A stretch of 64,000 nucleotides of DNA, taken from Kitasatospora sp. MAA4 (GTDB lineage Bacteria; Actinomycetota; Actinomycetes; Streptomycetales; Streptomycetaceae). The first letter of the stretch is position 1; every line of letters begins with the position of its first letter. The stretch covers positions 186,001 through 250,000 of the forward strand of contig NZ_JARZAI010000007.1 in the NCBI RefSeq assembly GCF_029893355.1, given 5' to 3'. Below are positions 51,335 to 61,326 of this stretch, one piece after another. A model generated the notes under the pieces. That model made no database searches and was not told the origin of the DNA. It saw only the letters and a list, made by a program, of their open reading frames with translations. Position numbers and translations under genes: made by a program.

Positions 51335-52345
51335 GTGACCACTGAGCAGCCCTTCCCCGACCTGTACGGCGCCGCGACCGGTGTCGGCTCCATGCCCGGC
51401 ACCGACGCGCGCGAGGCCGCCAAGACCTCCGTCGGCGCGCTGGAGCAGCTTCCGCACCTGCCGGAGCTGCCCGCGCGCGGGCCGGGGGCCGACATGATCG
51501 GGCGCGGGGCGGGGCTGCTGGTCGAGCTCTTCGCGCAGGTGGAGCCCAGCGGTTGGCGGTTCGCCGACCGGCCGGGCCGGGACAGCAAGCGCGCGCACTC
51601 CTGGCTGCGCGAGGACCTGGACGCCCTGGAGGAGTTCACCCAGGGCTACCAGGGCGCGCTCAAGGTGCAGGCGGTCGGCCCGTGGACGCTGGCCGCCTCG
51701 ATCGAACTGAAGTACGGCGAGAAGGCGCTGCGCGACCGCGGCGCCTGCCGGGACATCGCGGGCTCGCTCACCGAGGGCCTGCGCCGCCACCTCGCCGACG
51801 TCCGCAGCCGGGTGCCCGGCGCGCAGCTCGTCCTCCAGCTGGACGAGCCCTCGCTGCCCGCCGTGCTGAGCGGCGGGGTGAAGACCGCCAGCGGCTTCCA
51901 GCGGCTGCGCTCGGTGGACCGCCAGGTCGCCGAGGAGGTGCTGCGCTCGGTGATCAGCGCGCTGGACACCCCGGTGATCGTCCACTGCTGCGCGCCCGAG
52001 GTGCCAATCCCCTTGCTGCGCCGGGCCGGTGTGGCGGGAGTCTCGCTCGACTTCGCCCTGCTGACGGAGCGTGAGGACGAGGTGATCGGCGAGGCGGTCG
52101 AGGCCGGCACGGTGATCCTCGCCGGAGTGGTGCCCTCCACGGACCAAGGATTGTCGGACCCGGCCGGTAATGTCGCGGGTGTCAGGACGTTGTGGCGCAG
52201 GCTCGGGCTCGATCCGGAACTGCTGGGCCGCCGCGTGCTGGTGACGCCGACCTGCGGTCTGGCGGGCGCGAGCCCCGCCTACGCCCGCGAGGCGCTGTCA
52301 CTCAGCGTGAGGGGTGCCCGGAGTCTGGTGGACAACCCGGAGTGA
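51335..52345 (+). CDS. MetE-like (cobalamin-independent methionine synthase family) protein
   Basis: A 336-residue protein like the C-terminal catalytic half of MetE. GAATGVGSMPGTDAREA, LVLQLDEPSLPAVL, IVHCCAPEVPIPLLRRAG and VTPTCGLAGASPAYARE carry the His-Cys...Cys set expected to bind zinc. It lacks the N-terminal half, so it is not a standard MetE; the family next to ligA in actinobacteria is of uncertain substrate. GTG start, 10 bp after the PBP stop, 18 bp before ligA. Confidence 0.85.
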   Translation: MTTEQPFPDLYGAATGVGSMPGTDAREAAKTSVGALEQLPHLPELPARGPGADMIGRGAGLLVELFAQVEPSGWRFADRPGRDSKRAHSWLREDLDALEEFTQGYQGALKVQAVGPWTLAASIELKYGEKALRDRGACRDIAGSLTEGLRRHLADVRSRVPGAQLVLQLDEPSLPAVLSGGVKTASGFQRLRSVDRQVAEEVLRSVISALDTPVIVHCCAPEVPIPLLRRAGVAGVSLDFALLTEREDEVIGEAVEAGTVILAGVVPSTDQGLSDPAGNVAGVRTLWRRLGLDPELLGRRVLVTPTCGLAGASPAYAREALSLSVRGARSLVDNPE

Positions 52346-54609
<2,264 letters not shown>

Positions 54610-54610
<1 letters not shown>

Positions 54611-54769
54611 GACCGACCGGCAAATGGGGGGCGGCGTCGCGACGCCCGGACTCTCGCCTGGACGGCTTCTCCTCAGTCGCCGATGCTCCGCATGGACTCC
54701 TTCGTCGGCGCCGCCCAGACTCGGCCCGGACGCCGCTCCTTCACCCACCCCCCATTTGCCGGTCGGTCC
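54610..54769. mobile_element. 160-bp element with 22-bp perfect terminal inverted repeats (MITE-like or structured RNA)
   Basis: Perfect inverted arms at 54610-54631 and 54748-54769 begin GGACCGACCGGCAAAT. Inside are further pairings: GCGGCGTC near the left arm and GACGCCGC near the right arm, and the palindrome GGCGTCGCGACGCC. On the minus strand GAAGGAG is followed by a six-codon frame ATG-CGG-AGC-ATC-GGC-GAC-TGA. There is no transposase, and I see no clear target-site duplication. It could be a MITE, a long terminator for ligA, or a noncoding RNA. Confidence 0.6.
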
Positions 54770-55175
54770 GGGGGCGCCCGGGTCCGCGCCGGAGCCTGCG
54801 CCGGAGCCCGAGCCGGCGGAGTAACCCCCACAGGGCCTGACCAGGGCTGACGTGTCCTTCTTGTTATCGTGCTGATGCACCGTCAGCAGGGTGCGGGGGC
54901 CCCAAACAGGGCATCGTGTGACTGTGTGCGGGGCCGGTCCATGCCGGTGCGCTCCGGATGACTGAAAGTCAGCCTTCACTCAGGGTGCGGACTTACTCTG
55001 GAGTGCAACAGCGTGTCAGCAGGAGTGGGGCACCGGGTTCGTCCGGCGCCGACAGGGGCGCTTCCCGGCTGAGACCGACTGGCACACCATCAGGAGTGCC
55101 AGGGCCGACCGTTCTTCCGGTCGGTCCCAGCCGCGACGCGGCCTGGCGGGGCGGGCCTGACGGAGGACAGGGCGT
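54770..55175. promoter_or_regulatory. Intergenic region upstream of the GGDEF-EAL gene
   Basis: About 400 bp without a supported gene. It begins with a Pro/Glu-coding-like stretch to 54824, and then contains two BldD-like palindromes near 54975-55004. The promoter of the GGDEF-EAL gene should lie here. I see no clear -35/-10 pair. Confidence 0.45.
54975..55004 (+). promoter_or_regulatory. Candidate BldD-binding sites
   Basis: TTCACTCAGGGTGCG (54975-54989) fits the remembered BldD consensus nTnACnCWGnGTnAn with one mismatch. Five bases on, ACTCTGGAGT (54995-55004) is a perfect palindrome of similar type. They lie about 170-200 bp upstream of a c-di-GMP enzyme gene, and BldD is a c-di-GMP-dependent repressor, so the site makes biological sense. 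Confidence 0.4.
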
Positions 55176-56981
55176 ATGGATCGTACGACCGGCGGTGCGT
55201 TGACGCGCCCGCCGCAGGGGGTGGCAGGCGTGGTCCTGCTGCTCGGTGTGCTGCTGGCCGGGGCCGCACCGCTCATCCCGCTGGCGGTCCTGGTCAGCCG
55301 CTACGAGCCCGAACTGCTGCCGCTCTTCGCGGTCCCGCTGGCAGTCCTGGTGGCGGCCTGGCGGATCGCCCGCGACCGGGCCCGGGACCAGCTCACCGAC
55401 CCGCTCACCGACCTGCCGAACCGGCATGCCCTGCTGCTGGCGGCGCAGGAGGCGATCGCCGAGCACCAGGACGAGGAGGGCTACAGCGTCGGTCTGATCC
55501 TGCTCGACCTCGATCGCTTCCGGTCGCTGAACGACACACTCGGCCACGCGGCCGGCGACCGGCTGCTCGTACACATCGCCCGCCGGCTGCACCGGGTGCT
55601 GCGCGGCGGCCACCCGGACACCTCCTCCAACGCACTGGACGGCCCGTCCGGTGCGGCCGACCGCCGGCGCGAGACCGAGGAGCTGCTGGCCGACCTGCCG
55701 CCGACCGCCGAGCGCGGTCGGCGCGCGGTGGTGGCCCGGATGGGCGGCGACGAGTTCGCCGTGCTGCTCCCCGGCGTCGGCTGCCCCGACACCCTGGAGC
55801 GGCTCGCCAAGGCGCTGATCGCCGAACTCGCCGCGCCGATCCGCCTGGACGGTCTGCTGCTGGTGCTGGAGGCCTCCGCGGGCGTCTGCGTCTACCCCGA
55901 GCACGCCGGTGACGCAGAATCGTTGCTTCGCCGGGCGGACGTGGCGATGGGCCACGCCCAGCAGGGCCGCACCGGCGTCGAGCAGTACGACCACTCGCAG
56001 GACGCCGACACGCCGTACCGGATCGGACTTCTCGGCGACCTGCGCCGGGCACTGGAGACCGGCGAGGTGCAGCTGCACTACCAGCCGAAGGTGGCCTTCG
56101 ACGGCCGGGTGGTCGGCCTAGAGGCGCTGCTGCGCTGGGAGCGGCCCGGGCGCGGCAAGGTCAGCCCCGACGAGTTCGTGGGCCTGGCCGAGTCCAGCGG
56201 CCTGATGCCCCGGCTCACCGAGTACGTCCTGGAGGCGGCCATCGGGCAGCTCGCCAGCTGGCGCGCCCAGGGCCTCCAGGTCCAGGTGGCGGTCAACGTC
56301 TCGCCGCGCGACGTGCTCAACCCGGGCTTCGCCCAGCGCGTCGCCGGGCACCTCGCCCGCCACGGAGTGCCCGCCCAGGCACTCCAGCTGGAGATCACCG
56401 AACGGCTGCTGCTGGACGACTCGCGCCGGGCCGCCGACACGCTGGCCGAGCTGCGCCGGCACGGCGTCGGGATGTCCCTGGACGACTTCGGCACCGGCCA
56501 CTCCTCGCTGGTGCGGCTGCGCAGCCTGCCGGTCGGCGAGCTGAAGATCGACCGCTCCTTCGTCTCCCGGATGGTGGCCGACGACCACGACGCCGCGGTG
56601 GTCCGCTGCTCGGTGGAGCTCGCGCACTCACTCGGGCTGACCGTGGTCGCCGAGGGCGTCGAGGACGACGAGACCTGGGAGCGGCTGCACGGCCTCGGCG
56701 TGGACGCCGTGCAGGGCTGGCTGGTCTCCGCGGCGCTCCCCGCCGACCAGGCCACCGCCTGGCTGCGGGTGCACCGCACCGGCCCGCCGCCCGCCGAGCG
56801 GATGACCACCCTGGACCGCTGGACCGGCAAGGCGGAACTCTCCTGCCCGGCCCTGCCCAGGCCGGTGATCCCCACCCAGGCCGTCCAGTCGATGAGCGAG
56901 TCGCTGGCGTCCTCGGCCGTCCCACCGCTGCTGCCCCAGCCGGGCGAGACCGGTTTACCGGCCCCCAGCACCCCACAGTGA
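55176..56981 (+). CDS. rmdB: Membrane GGDEF-EAL cyclic-di-GMP protein, RmdB-like
   Basis: Probable c-di-GMP phosphodiesterase controlling development. The 601 residues have two N-terminal transmembrane helices (about 17-66), a GGDEF domain with MGGDEF (190-194) and an EAL domain with EAL at 316-318, EITERLLL, DDFGTG at 436-441 and Glu493 in VVAEGVED. EAL catalytic residues look complete. The GGDEF site is intact in sequence but lacks the inhibitory RxxD and has an extra 40-residue Pro/Arg-rich insertion before it. The position after ligA matches S. coelicolor rmdB by memory. A Pro/Ser-rich tail follows the EAL domain. Confidence 0.88.
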   Translation: MDRTTGGALTRPPQGVAGVVLLLGVLLAGAAPLIPLAVLVSRYEPELLPLFAVPLAVLVAAWRIARDRARDQLTDPLTDLPNRHALLLAAQEAIAEHQDEEGYSVGLILLDLDRFRSLNDTLGHAAGDRLLVHIARRLHRVLRGGHPDTSSNALDGPSGAADRRRETEELLADLPPTAERGRRAVVARMGGDEFAVLLPGVGCPDTLERLAKALIAELAAPIRLDGLLLVLEASAGVCVYPEHAGDAESLLRRADVAMGHAQQGRTGVEQYDHSQDADTPYRIGLLGDLRRALETGEVQLHYQPKVAFDGRVVGLEALLRWERPGRGKVSPDEFVGLAESSGLMPRLTEYVLEAAIGQLASWRAQGLQVQVAVNVSPRDVLNPGFAQRVAGHLARHGVPAQALQLEITERLLLDDSRRAADTLAELRRHGVGMSLDDFGTGHSSLVRLRSLPVGELKIDRSFVSRMVADDHDAAVVRCSVELAHSLGLTVVAEGVEDDETWERLHGLGVDAVQGWLVSAALPADQATAWLRVHRTGPPPAERMTTLDRWTGKAELSCPALPRPVIPTQAVQSMSESLASSAVPPLLPQPGETGLPAPSTPQ

Positions 56982-57124
56982 CTGGTCGGACCAGCCAGGC
57001 CCCCTAGGATGGGCTGCACAGACCAAGAGGACGCGAGGCCGGGGCGGCAGTGCCGCCGGGTCGCCGTCCGGGCCGGTCACCCTCGGTGTCCGGCCTCACC
57101 AGAACTCACCTTGAGGATCGCTGC

Positions 57125-57421
57125 ATGCCTGGCATCACGCGCGAGGAGGTCGCCCACCTCGCCCGGCTGTCGCGTCTGGAGTTGCAGGCGGAGGAGCTGG
57201 ACCACTTCGCCGAGCAGCTCGACGTGATCATCGGCGCGGTCGCCCGCGTTTCCGAGGTCGCCGGACTGGACGTCCCGCCGACCTCCCACCCGCTGCCGCT
57301 GACCAACGTCATGCGCGCGGACGAGGTCCGGCCCTCGCTCACCCCGGAGCAGGCGCTGTCCGGTGCTCCGGCCGCCGAGGAGCAGCGTTTCCGCGTGCCG
57401 CAGATTCTGGGGGAGGACTAA
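57125..57421 (+). CDS. gatC: Asp/Glu-tRNA amidotransferase subunit C
   Basis: 98 residues, small subunit that holds GatA and GatB together. [20 protein letters not shown] and [16 protein letters not shown] are typical. A -10-like TAGGAT lies at 57005-57010. First gene of gatC-gatA-(small gene)-gatB. Confidence 0.95.
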   Translation: MPGITREEVAHLARLSRLELQAEELDHFAEQLDVIIGAVARVSEVAGLDVPPTSHPLPLTNVMRADEVRPSLTPEQALSGAPAAEEQRFRVPQILGED

Positions 57422-57426
57422 CACCC

Positions 57427-58920
57427 ATGACCGACCTCATCAAGTACACCGCCGCCGACACGGCCGCCGCCATCGCGAGCGGCCAGGTCAGCGCGGTCGA
57501 GGTGGCCCAGGCCCACCTGGACCGGATCGACGCCGTCGACAAGAAGGTCAACGCCTTCCTGCACGTCGACACCGAGGGCGCGCTGGCCGCTGCCCGCGCG
57601 GTGGACGACAGGCGCGCCAAGGGTGAGGAGCTCGGCCCGCTGGCCGGCGTCCCGCTCGCGCTCAAGGACGTCTTCACCACCAAGGGCGTGCCGACCACCT
57701 GCGGGTCGAAGATCCTGGAGGGCTGGATCCCGCCCTACGACGCGACGCTGACGTCCCGTCTGAAGGACGCGGGCGTGGTCATCCTCGGCAAGACCAACAT
57801 GGACGAGTTCGCCATGGGGTCCTCCACCGAGAACAGCGCCTACGGCCCCACCGGCAACCCGTGGGACCTCTCGCGGATCCCCGGCGGTTCCGGCGGCGGT
57901 TCGGCCGCGGCGCTGGCCGCGTACGAGGCTCCGCTGGCGATCGGCACCGACACCGGCGGCTCGATCCGCCAGCCCGGCGCCGTCACCGGCACGGTGGGTG
58001 TGAAGCCGACCTACGGCTCGGTCTCCCGCTACGGCCTGGTCGCCTTCTCCTCCTCGCTCGACCAGGGCGGCCCGTGCGCCCGTACGGTCCTGGACGCGGC
58101 GCTGCTGCACGAGGCGATCGCCGGCCACGACCCGCTGGACTCCACCTCCATCGACGCGCCCGTCCCGGCCGTCGTCGCGGCCGCCAAGCTGCGCGACGTG
58201 CGCGGCATGCGGATCGGCGTGGTCAAGGAGTTCGCGGGCGAGGGCTACCAGGCCGGCGTCATGCAGCGCTTCAACGAGAGCGTGGAGCTGCTGCGCGAGT
58301 TGGGCGCCGAGGTCGTCGAGGTCTCCTGCCCGTCGTTCACTCTCGCGCTGCCGGCGTACTACCTGATCGCGCCGAGCGAGGCCTCCTCCAACCTGGCCCG
58401 CTTCGACGCGATGCGCTACGGCCTGCGGGTCGGCGACGACGGCACCCGGTCGGCCGAGGACGTCACCGCGCTCACCCGCGAGGCCGGCTTCGGCCCGGAG
58501 GTCAAGCGCCGGATCATCCTGGGCACCTACGCGCTCTCCTCGGGCTACTACGACGCCTACTACGGCTCGGCCCAGAAGGTCCGCACCCTGATCTCGCGCG
58601 ACTTCGACGCGGCCTTCGCGGGCGTCGACGTGCTGATCTCGCCGACCACGCCGACCACCGCCTTCCCGATCGGCGAGCGCGCCGACGACCCGATGGCGAT
58701 GTACCTGGCCGACCTCTGCACGATTCCGTCCAACCTCGCGGGCAACGCGGCCATGTCGCTGCCCTGCGGGCTCGCCCCGGAGGACAATCTCCCGGTCGGC
58801 CTGCAGATCATCGCTCCCGCGATGGCGGACGACCGCCTGTACCGCGTGGGCGGCGCCGTCGAGGCCGCACTCAACGACAAGTGGGGGCACCCCCTGCTCG
58901 AGGAGGCACCGGCACTGTGA
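57427..58920 (+). CDS. gatA: Asp/Glu-tRNA amidotransferase subunit A
   Basis: Glutaminase that feeds ammonia to GatB for amidation of mischarged Glu-tRNA(Gln) or Asp-tRNA(Asn). The 497 residues have the amidase triad: Lys80 ([10 protein letters not shown]), the cis-Ser in [10 protein letters not shown] (about 155-159) and Ser179 ([12 protein letters not shown]). It begins 5 bp after gatC and overlaps the next gene by 4 bp. Confidence 0.97.
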   Translation: MTDLIKYTAADTAAAIASGQVSAVEVAQAHLDRIDAVDKKVNAFLHVDTEGALAAARAVDDRRAKGEELGPLAGVPLALKDVFTTKGVPTTCGSKILEGWIPPYDATLTSRLKDAGVVILGKTNMDEFAMGSSTENSAYGPTGNPWDLSRIPGGSGGGSAAALAAYEAPLAIGTDTGGSIRQPGAVTGTVGVKPTYGSVSRYGLVAFSSSLDQGGPCARTVLDAALLHEAIAGHDPLDSTSIDAPVPAVVAAAKLRDVRGMRIGVVKEFAGEGYQAGVMQRFNESVELLRELGAEVVEVSCPSFTLALPAYYLIAPSEASSNLARFDAMRYGLRVGDDGTRSAEDVTALTREAGFGPEVKRRIILGTYALSSGYYDAYYGSAQKVRTLISRDFDAAFAGVDVLISPTTPTTAFPIGERADDPMAMYLADLCTIPSNLAGNAAMSLPCGLAPEDNLPVGLQIIAPAMADDRLYRVGGAVEAALNDKWGHPLLEEAPAL

Positions 58921-59156
58921 GCAAGATCGAGAAGGCAAAAGGCTTCAAGCACTCCAAGCCCGGACTGTGGCTCAGCATCGGCACCAGCGCGTTCGGTGTG
59001 CTGAGCATCGTCAAGGACGTCCGCAAGGCCCGCAGCGAGCAGGACAACCTCCTGCTGGCCAACGCCGTGGTCGGCGCCCTCGCCCTGGTCACCGGCACCG
59101 CCCTGCTGCTGCGCGAGCTCAAGCACCTGGGCGACGACGACGTGCTGGCGGGCTGA
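58917..59156 (+). CDS. Small membrane protein between gatA and gatB
   Basis: A 79-residue protein with a basic N-terminus ([15 protein letters not shown]), and two hydrophobic segments, a weak one [16 protein letters not shown] and a clear one [21 protein letters not shown], ending in acidic LGDDDVLAG. The GTG overlaps the gatA stop as GTGA, so it is translated with gatA. By memory a small gene occupies this position in other streptomycetes. Function unknown. Confidence 0.8.
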   Translation: MSKIEKAKGFKHSKPGLWLSIGTSAFGVLSIVKDVRKARSEQDNLLLANAVVGALALVTGTALLLRELKHLGDDDVLAG

Positions 59157-59178
59157 GCGGCCCCGGCCCCGGCTCTCA

Positions 59179-59209
59179 GGTCCGGCCCCCGTGTCTGTGG
59201 GGCCGGACC
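59179..59209 (+). terminator. Hairpin upstream of gatB
   Basis: GGTCCGGCCCC (59179-59189) and GGGGCCGGACC (59199-59209) form perfect 11-bp arms with a 9-nt loop in the 86-bp gap between the small membrane gene and gatB. Possible partial terminator or processing site. Confidence 0.55.
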
Positions 59210-59242
59210 GGTACCTCCAAGACTTTTAGTGAAGGGGACGCT

Positions 59243-60748
59243 GTGAGCGTCATGAACCTGGTCTCCTACGACGACGCGATGGCTTCCTACGACCCGGTGA
59301 TGGGCCTGGAGGTCCATGTCGAGCTGGGTACCAAGACGAAGATGTTCTGCGGTTGTTCGACCACCCTCGGGGCCGAGCCGAACAGTCAGACCTGCCCGAC
59401 GTGTCTGGGCCTGCCCGGGTCGCTGCCGGTGGTCAACGCGATCGGCGTGGAGTCGGCGATCAAGATCGGCCTGGCGCTGAACTGCGAGATCGCGCAGTGG
59501 TGCCGGTTCGCGCGGAAGAACTACTTCTACCCGGACATGCCGAAGAACTTCCAGACCTCGCAGTACGACGAGCCGATCGCCTTCAACGGCTACCTCGACG
59601 TGCAGCTGGAGGACGGCGAGATCTTCCGGGTGCAGATCGAGCGCGCCCACATGGAGGAGGACACCGGCAAGTCCTCGCACATCGGCGGCGCCACCGGCCG
59701 CATCCACGGCGCCTCGCACTCGCTGCTCGACTACAACCGGGCCGGCATCCCGCTGATCGAGATCGTCACCAAGCCGATCGAGGGCGCGGGCGTGCGGGCC
59801 CCCGAGGTCGCCAAGGCCTACGTCGCCGAACTGCGCGAGCTGATCAAGGCGCTGGGCGTCTCCGAGGCCCGGATGGACAAGGGCCAGATGCGCTGCGACG
59901 TCAACCTGTCGCTGCGCCCGCACGGCCGCGAGAAGTTCGGGACCCGCTCGGAGACCAAGAACGTCAACTCGCTGCGCAGCGTGGAGCGGGCCGCCCGGTT
60001 CGAGATCATGCGGCACGCCACGGTGCTGGACGACGGCGGGACGATCGTCCAGGAGACCCGGCACTTCCACGAGGAGGACGGCTCCACCACGGCCGGCCGG
60101 ATCAAGGACAACGCCGAGGACTACCGCTACTTCCCCGAGCCCGACCTGGTGCCGATCGCCCCGGCCCGGGCGTGGGTGGAGGAGCTGCGGGCCGCGCTGC
60201 CGGAGCTGCCGCGGCTGCGCCGGGCCCGGTTGCAGGGCGAGTGGGGCCTGTCGGACCAGGACATGCAGTCGGTGCTGAACGCCGGTGCGGTGCAGCCGAT
60301 CCTGGAGACCATCGCGGCCGGTGCCCCGGCCGATCAGGCCCGCAAGTGGTGGATGGGTGAGCTGGCCCGGCGGGCCAACGAGAGCGGTACCGACCTGTCC
60401 GAGCAGCCGATCACCCCCGGCCAGGTGGCGCGGGTGTGTGCGCTGGTGGCGGAGGGCAAGCTGAACGACAAGCTGGCCCGCCAGGTCATCGAGGGCGTGC
60501 TGGCCGGCCAGGGCGAGCCGGACGAGGTCGTCGCGGCGCGCGGCCTGGCCGTCGTCTCGGACGACTCCGCGCTCGGCGCGGCCGTCGACCAGGCCATCGC
60601 GGACAACCCGGCGATCGCCGACAAGATCCGCGACGGCAAGGTCGCCGCGGTCGGCGCCCTGGTCGGCGCGGTCATGAAGACCACCCGCGGCCAGGCCGAC
60701 GCCGCCCGCGTCAAGGACCTCCTCCTGCAGAAGCTCGGCGCCGCGTAA
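59243..60748 (+). CDS. gatB: Asp/Glu-tRNA amidotransferase subunit B
   Basis: Kinase/amidotransferase subunit that activates and amidates the mischarged tRNA. 501 residues: [21 protein letters not shown], cysteines of a zinc site (FCGC, CPTC), [16 protein letters not shown], and the C-terminal YqeY-like tRNA-binding domain. The GTG at 59243 is taken because AAGGGG precedes it properly; an ATG three codons on is the alternative. A strong terminator follows. Confidence 0.96.
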   Translation: MSVMNLVSYDDAMASYDPVMGLEVHVELGTKTKMFCGCSTTLGAEPNSQTCPTCLGLPGSLPVVNAIGVESAIKIGLALNCEIAQWCRFARKNYFYPDMPKNFQTSQYDEPIAFNGYLDVQLEDGEIFRVQIERAHMEEDTGKSSHIGGATGRIHGASHSLLDYNRAGIPLIEIVTKPIEGAGVRAPEVAKAYVAELRELIKALGVSEARMDKGQMRCDVNLSLRPHGREKFGTRSETKNVNSLRSVERAARFEIMRHATVLDDGGTIVQETRHFHEEDGSTTAGRIKDNAEDYRYFPEPDLVPIAPARAWVEELRAALPELPRLRRARLQGEWGLSDQDMQSVLNAGAVQPILETIAAGAPADQARKWWMGELARRANESGTDLSEQPITPGQVARVCALVAEGKLNDKLARQVIEGVLAGQGEPDEVVAARGLAVVSDDSALGAAVDQAIADNPAIADKIRDGKVAAVGALVGAVMKTTRGQADAARVKDLLLQKLGAA

Positions 60749-60773
60749 GTCCTGACACCTCCTAAGGCGTCTC

Positions 60774-60820
60774 AAACGCCGTTGGCCACCCCTCCTTAGG
60801 GGTGGCCAACGGCGTTTTCC
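60774..60820 (+). terminator. Rho-independent terminator after gatB
   Basis: Perfect 20-bp arms (60774-60793 and 60798-60817) with a CCTT loop and a run of four T at the 3' side. The most canonical terminator in the window; it ends the gat operon. Confidence 0.9.
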
Positions 60821-60958
60821 GGCCGGTCTAAGGCCCTGACGCTCCGCAAGATGCGGCATGCTGCCGATGCCCGGCACCCCCCTGGGGGAGGAGGCTCTTA
60901 CCAGGACGACAGACCGGCCGGGAGAGGCCGGGAAGCGTCCCGGAACAGGGGATCCAGG

Positions 60959-61186
60959 ATGAACGAGTACGAGCTCTACTACGGTCAGCGCAACGCCGAG
61001 CTGCGCGAGATCGCCGCCCACGAGCGGCTGGTCACCGAGGCCCTCGCGGCCCGCCGGATCGCCCGGCAGGCGGCCCGCCCGCAGGGCGTCAGCGGCCGCG
61101 CCGGGGTACTGCGCCGGCTCGCCGCCGGCAGCGGCTGGCGCGCGGCCCACACCGAGCGGGCCGCTGCCGGCCTCAGTGAATGCTGA
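60959..61186 (+). CDS. Small hypothetical protein (75 aa)
   Basis: Reads MNEYELYYGQRNAELREIAAHERLVTEALAARRIARQAARPQG (residues 1-43), predicted helical and rich in Arg, Ala and Glu, then a basic tail ending LSEC. AGGGG lies 8 nt upstream of the ATG. It is flanked by terminators on both sides, so it is a separate unit. No family recognised. Confidence 0.65.
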   Translation: MNEYELYYGQRNAELREIAAHERLVTEALAARRIARQAARPQGVSGRAGVLRRLAAGSGWRAAHTERAAAGLSEC

Positions 61187-61198
61187 CGGATCGGGACA

Positions 61199-61228
61199 CT
61201 CCCGGCGCCACGAGGGGAGCGCCGGGAG
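61199..61228 (+). terminator. Hairpin after the small hypothetical gene
   Basis: CTCCCGGCGC (61199-61208) and GCGCCGGGAG (61219-61228) form perfect 10-bp arms with a 10-nt loop, 13 bp after the stop codon. Confidence 0.65.
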
Positions 61229-61326
61229 ACGAGGGGAGGGACGCCACCGGCGCCCTCCCCTCGGGCCGTTCAGCGCCGGTGTCTCACGCCCAGGTAATCG
61301 CTCGGCTGGTGTCGGGTCCCTGTGGC

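Noticed and set aside
54770..54824. Frame ending in GSAPEPAPEPEPAE as the end of a lost protein gene
   Set aside because: Its upstream part reads through the inverted-repeat element and antisense of ligA, so there is no gene body. Simple GC-rich repeats explain it.
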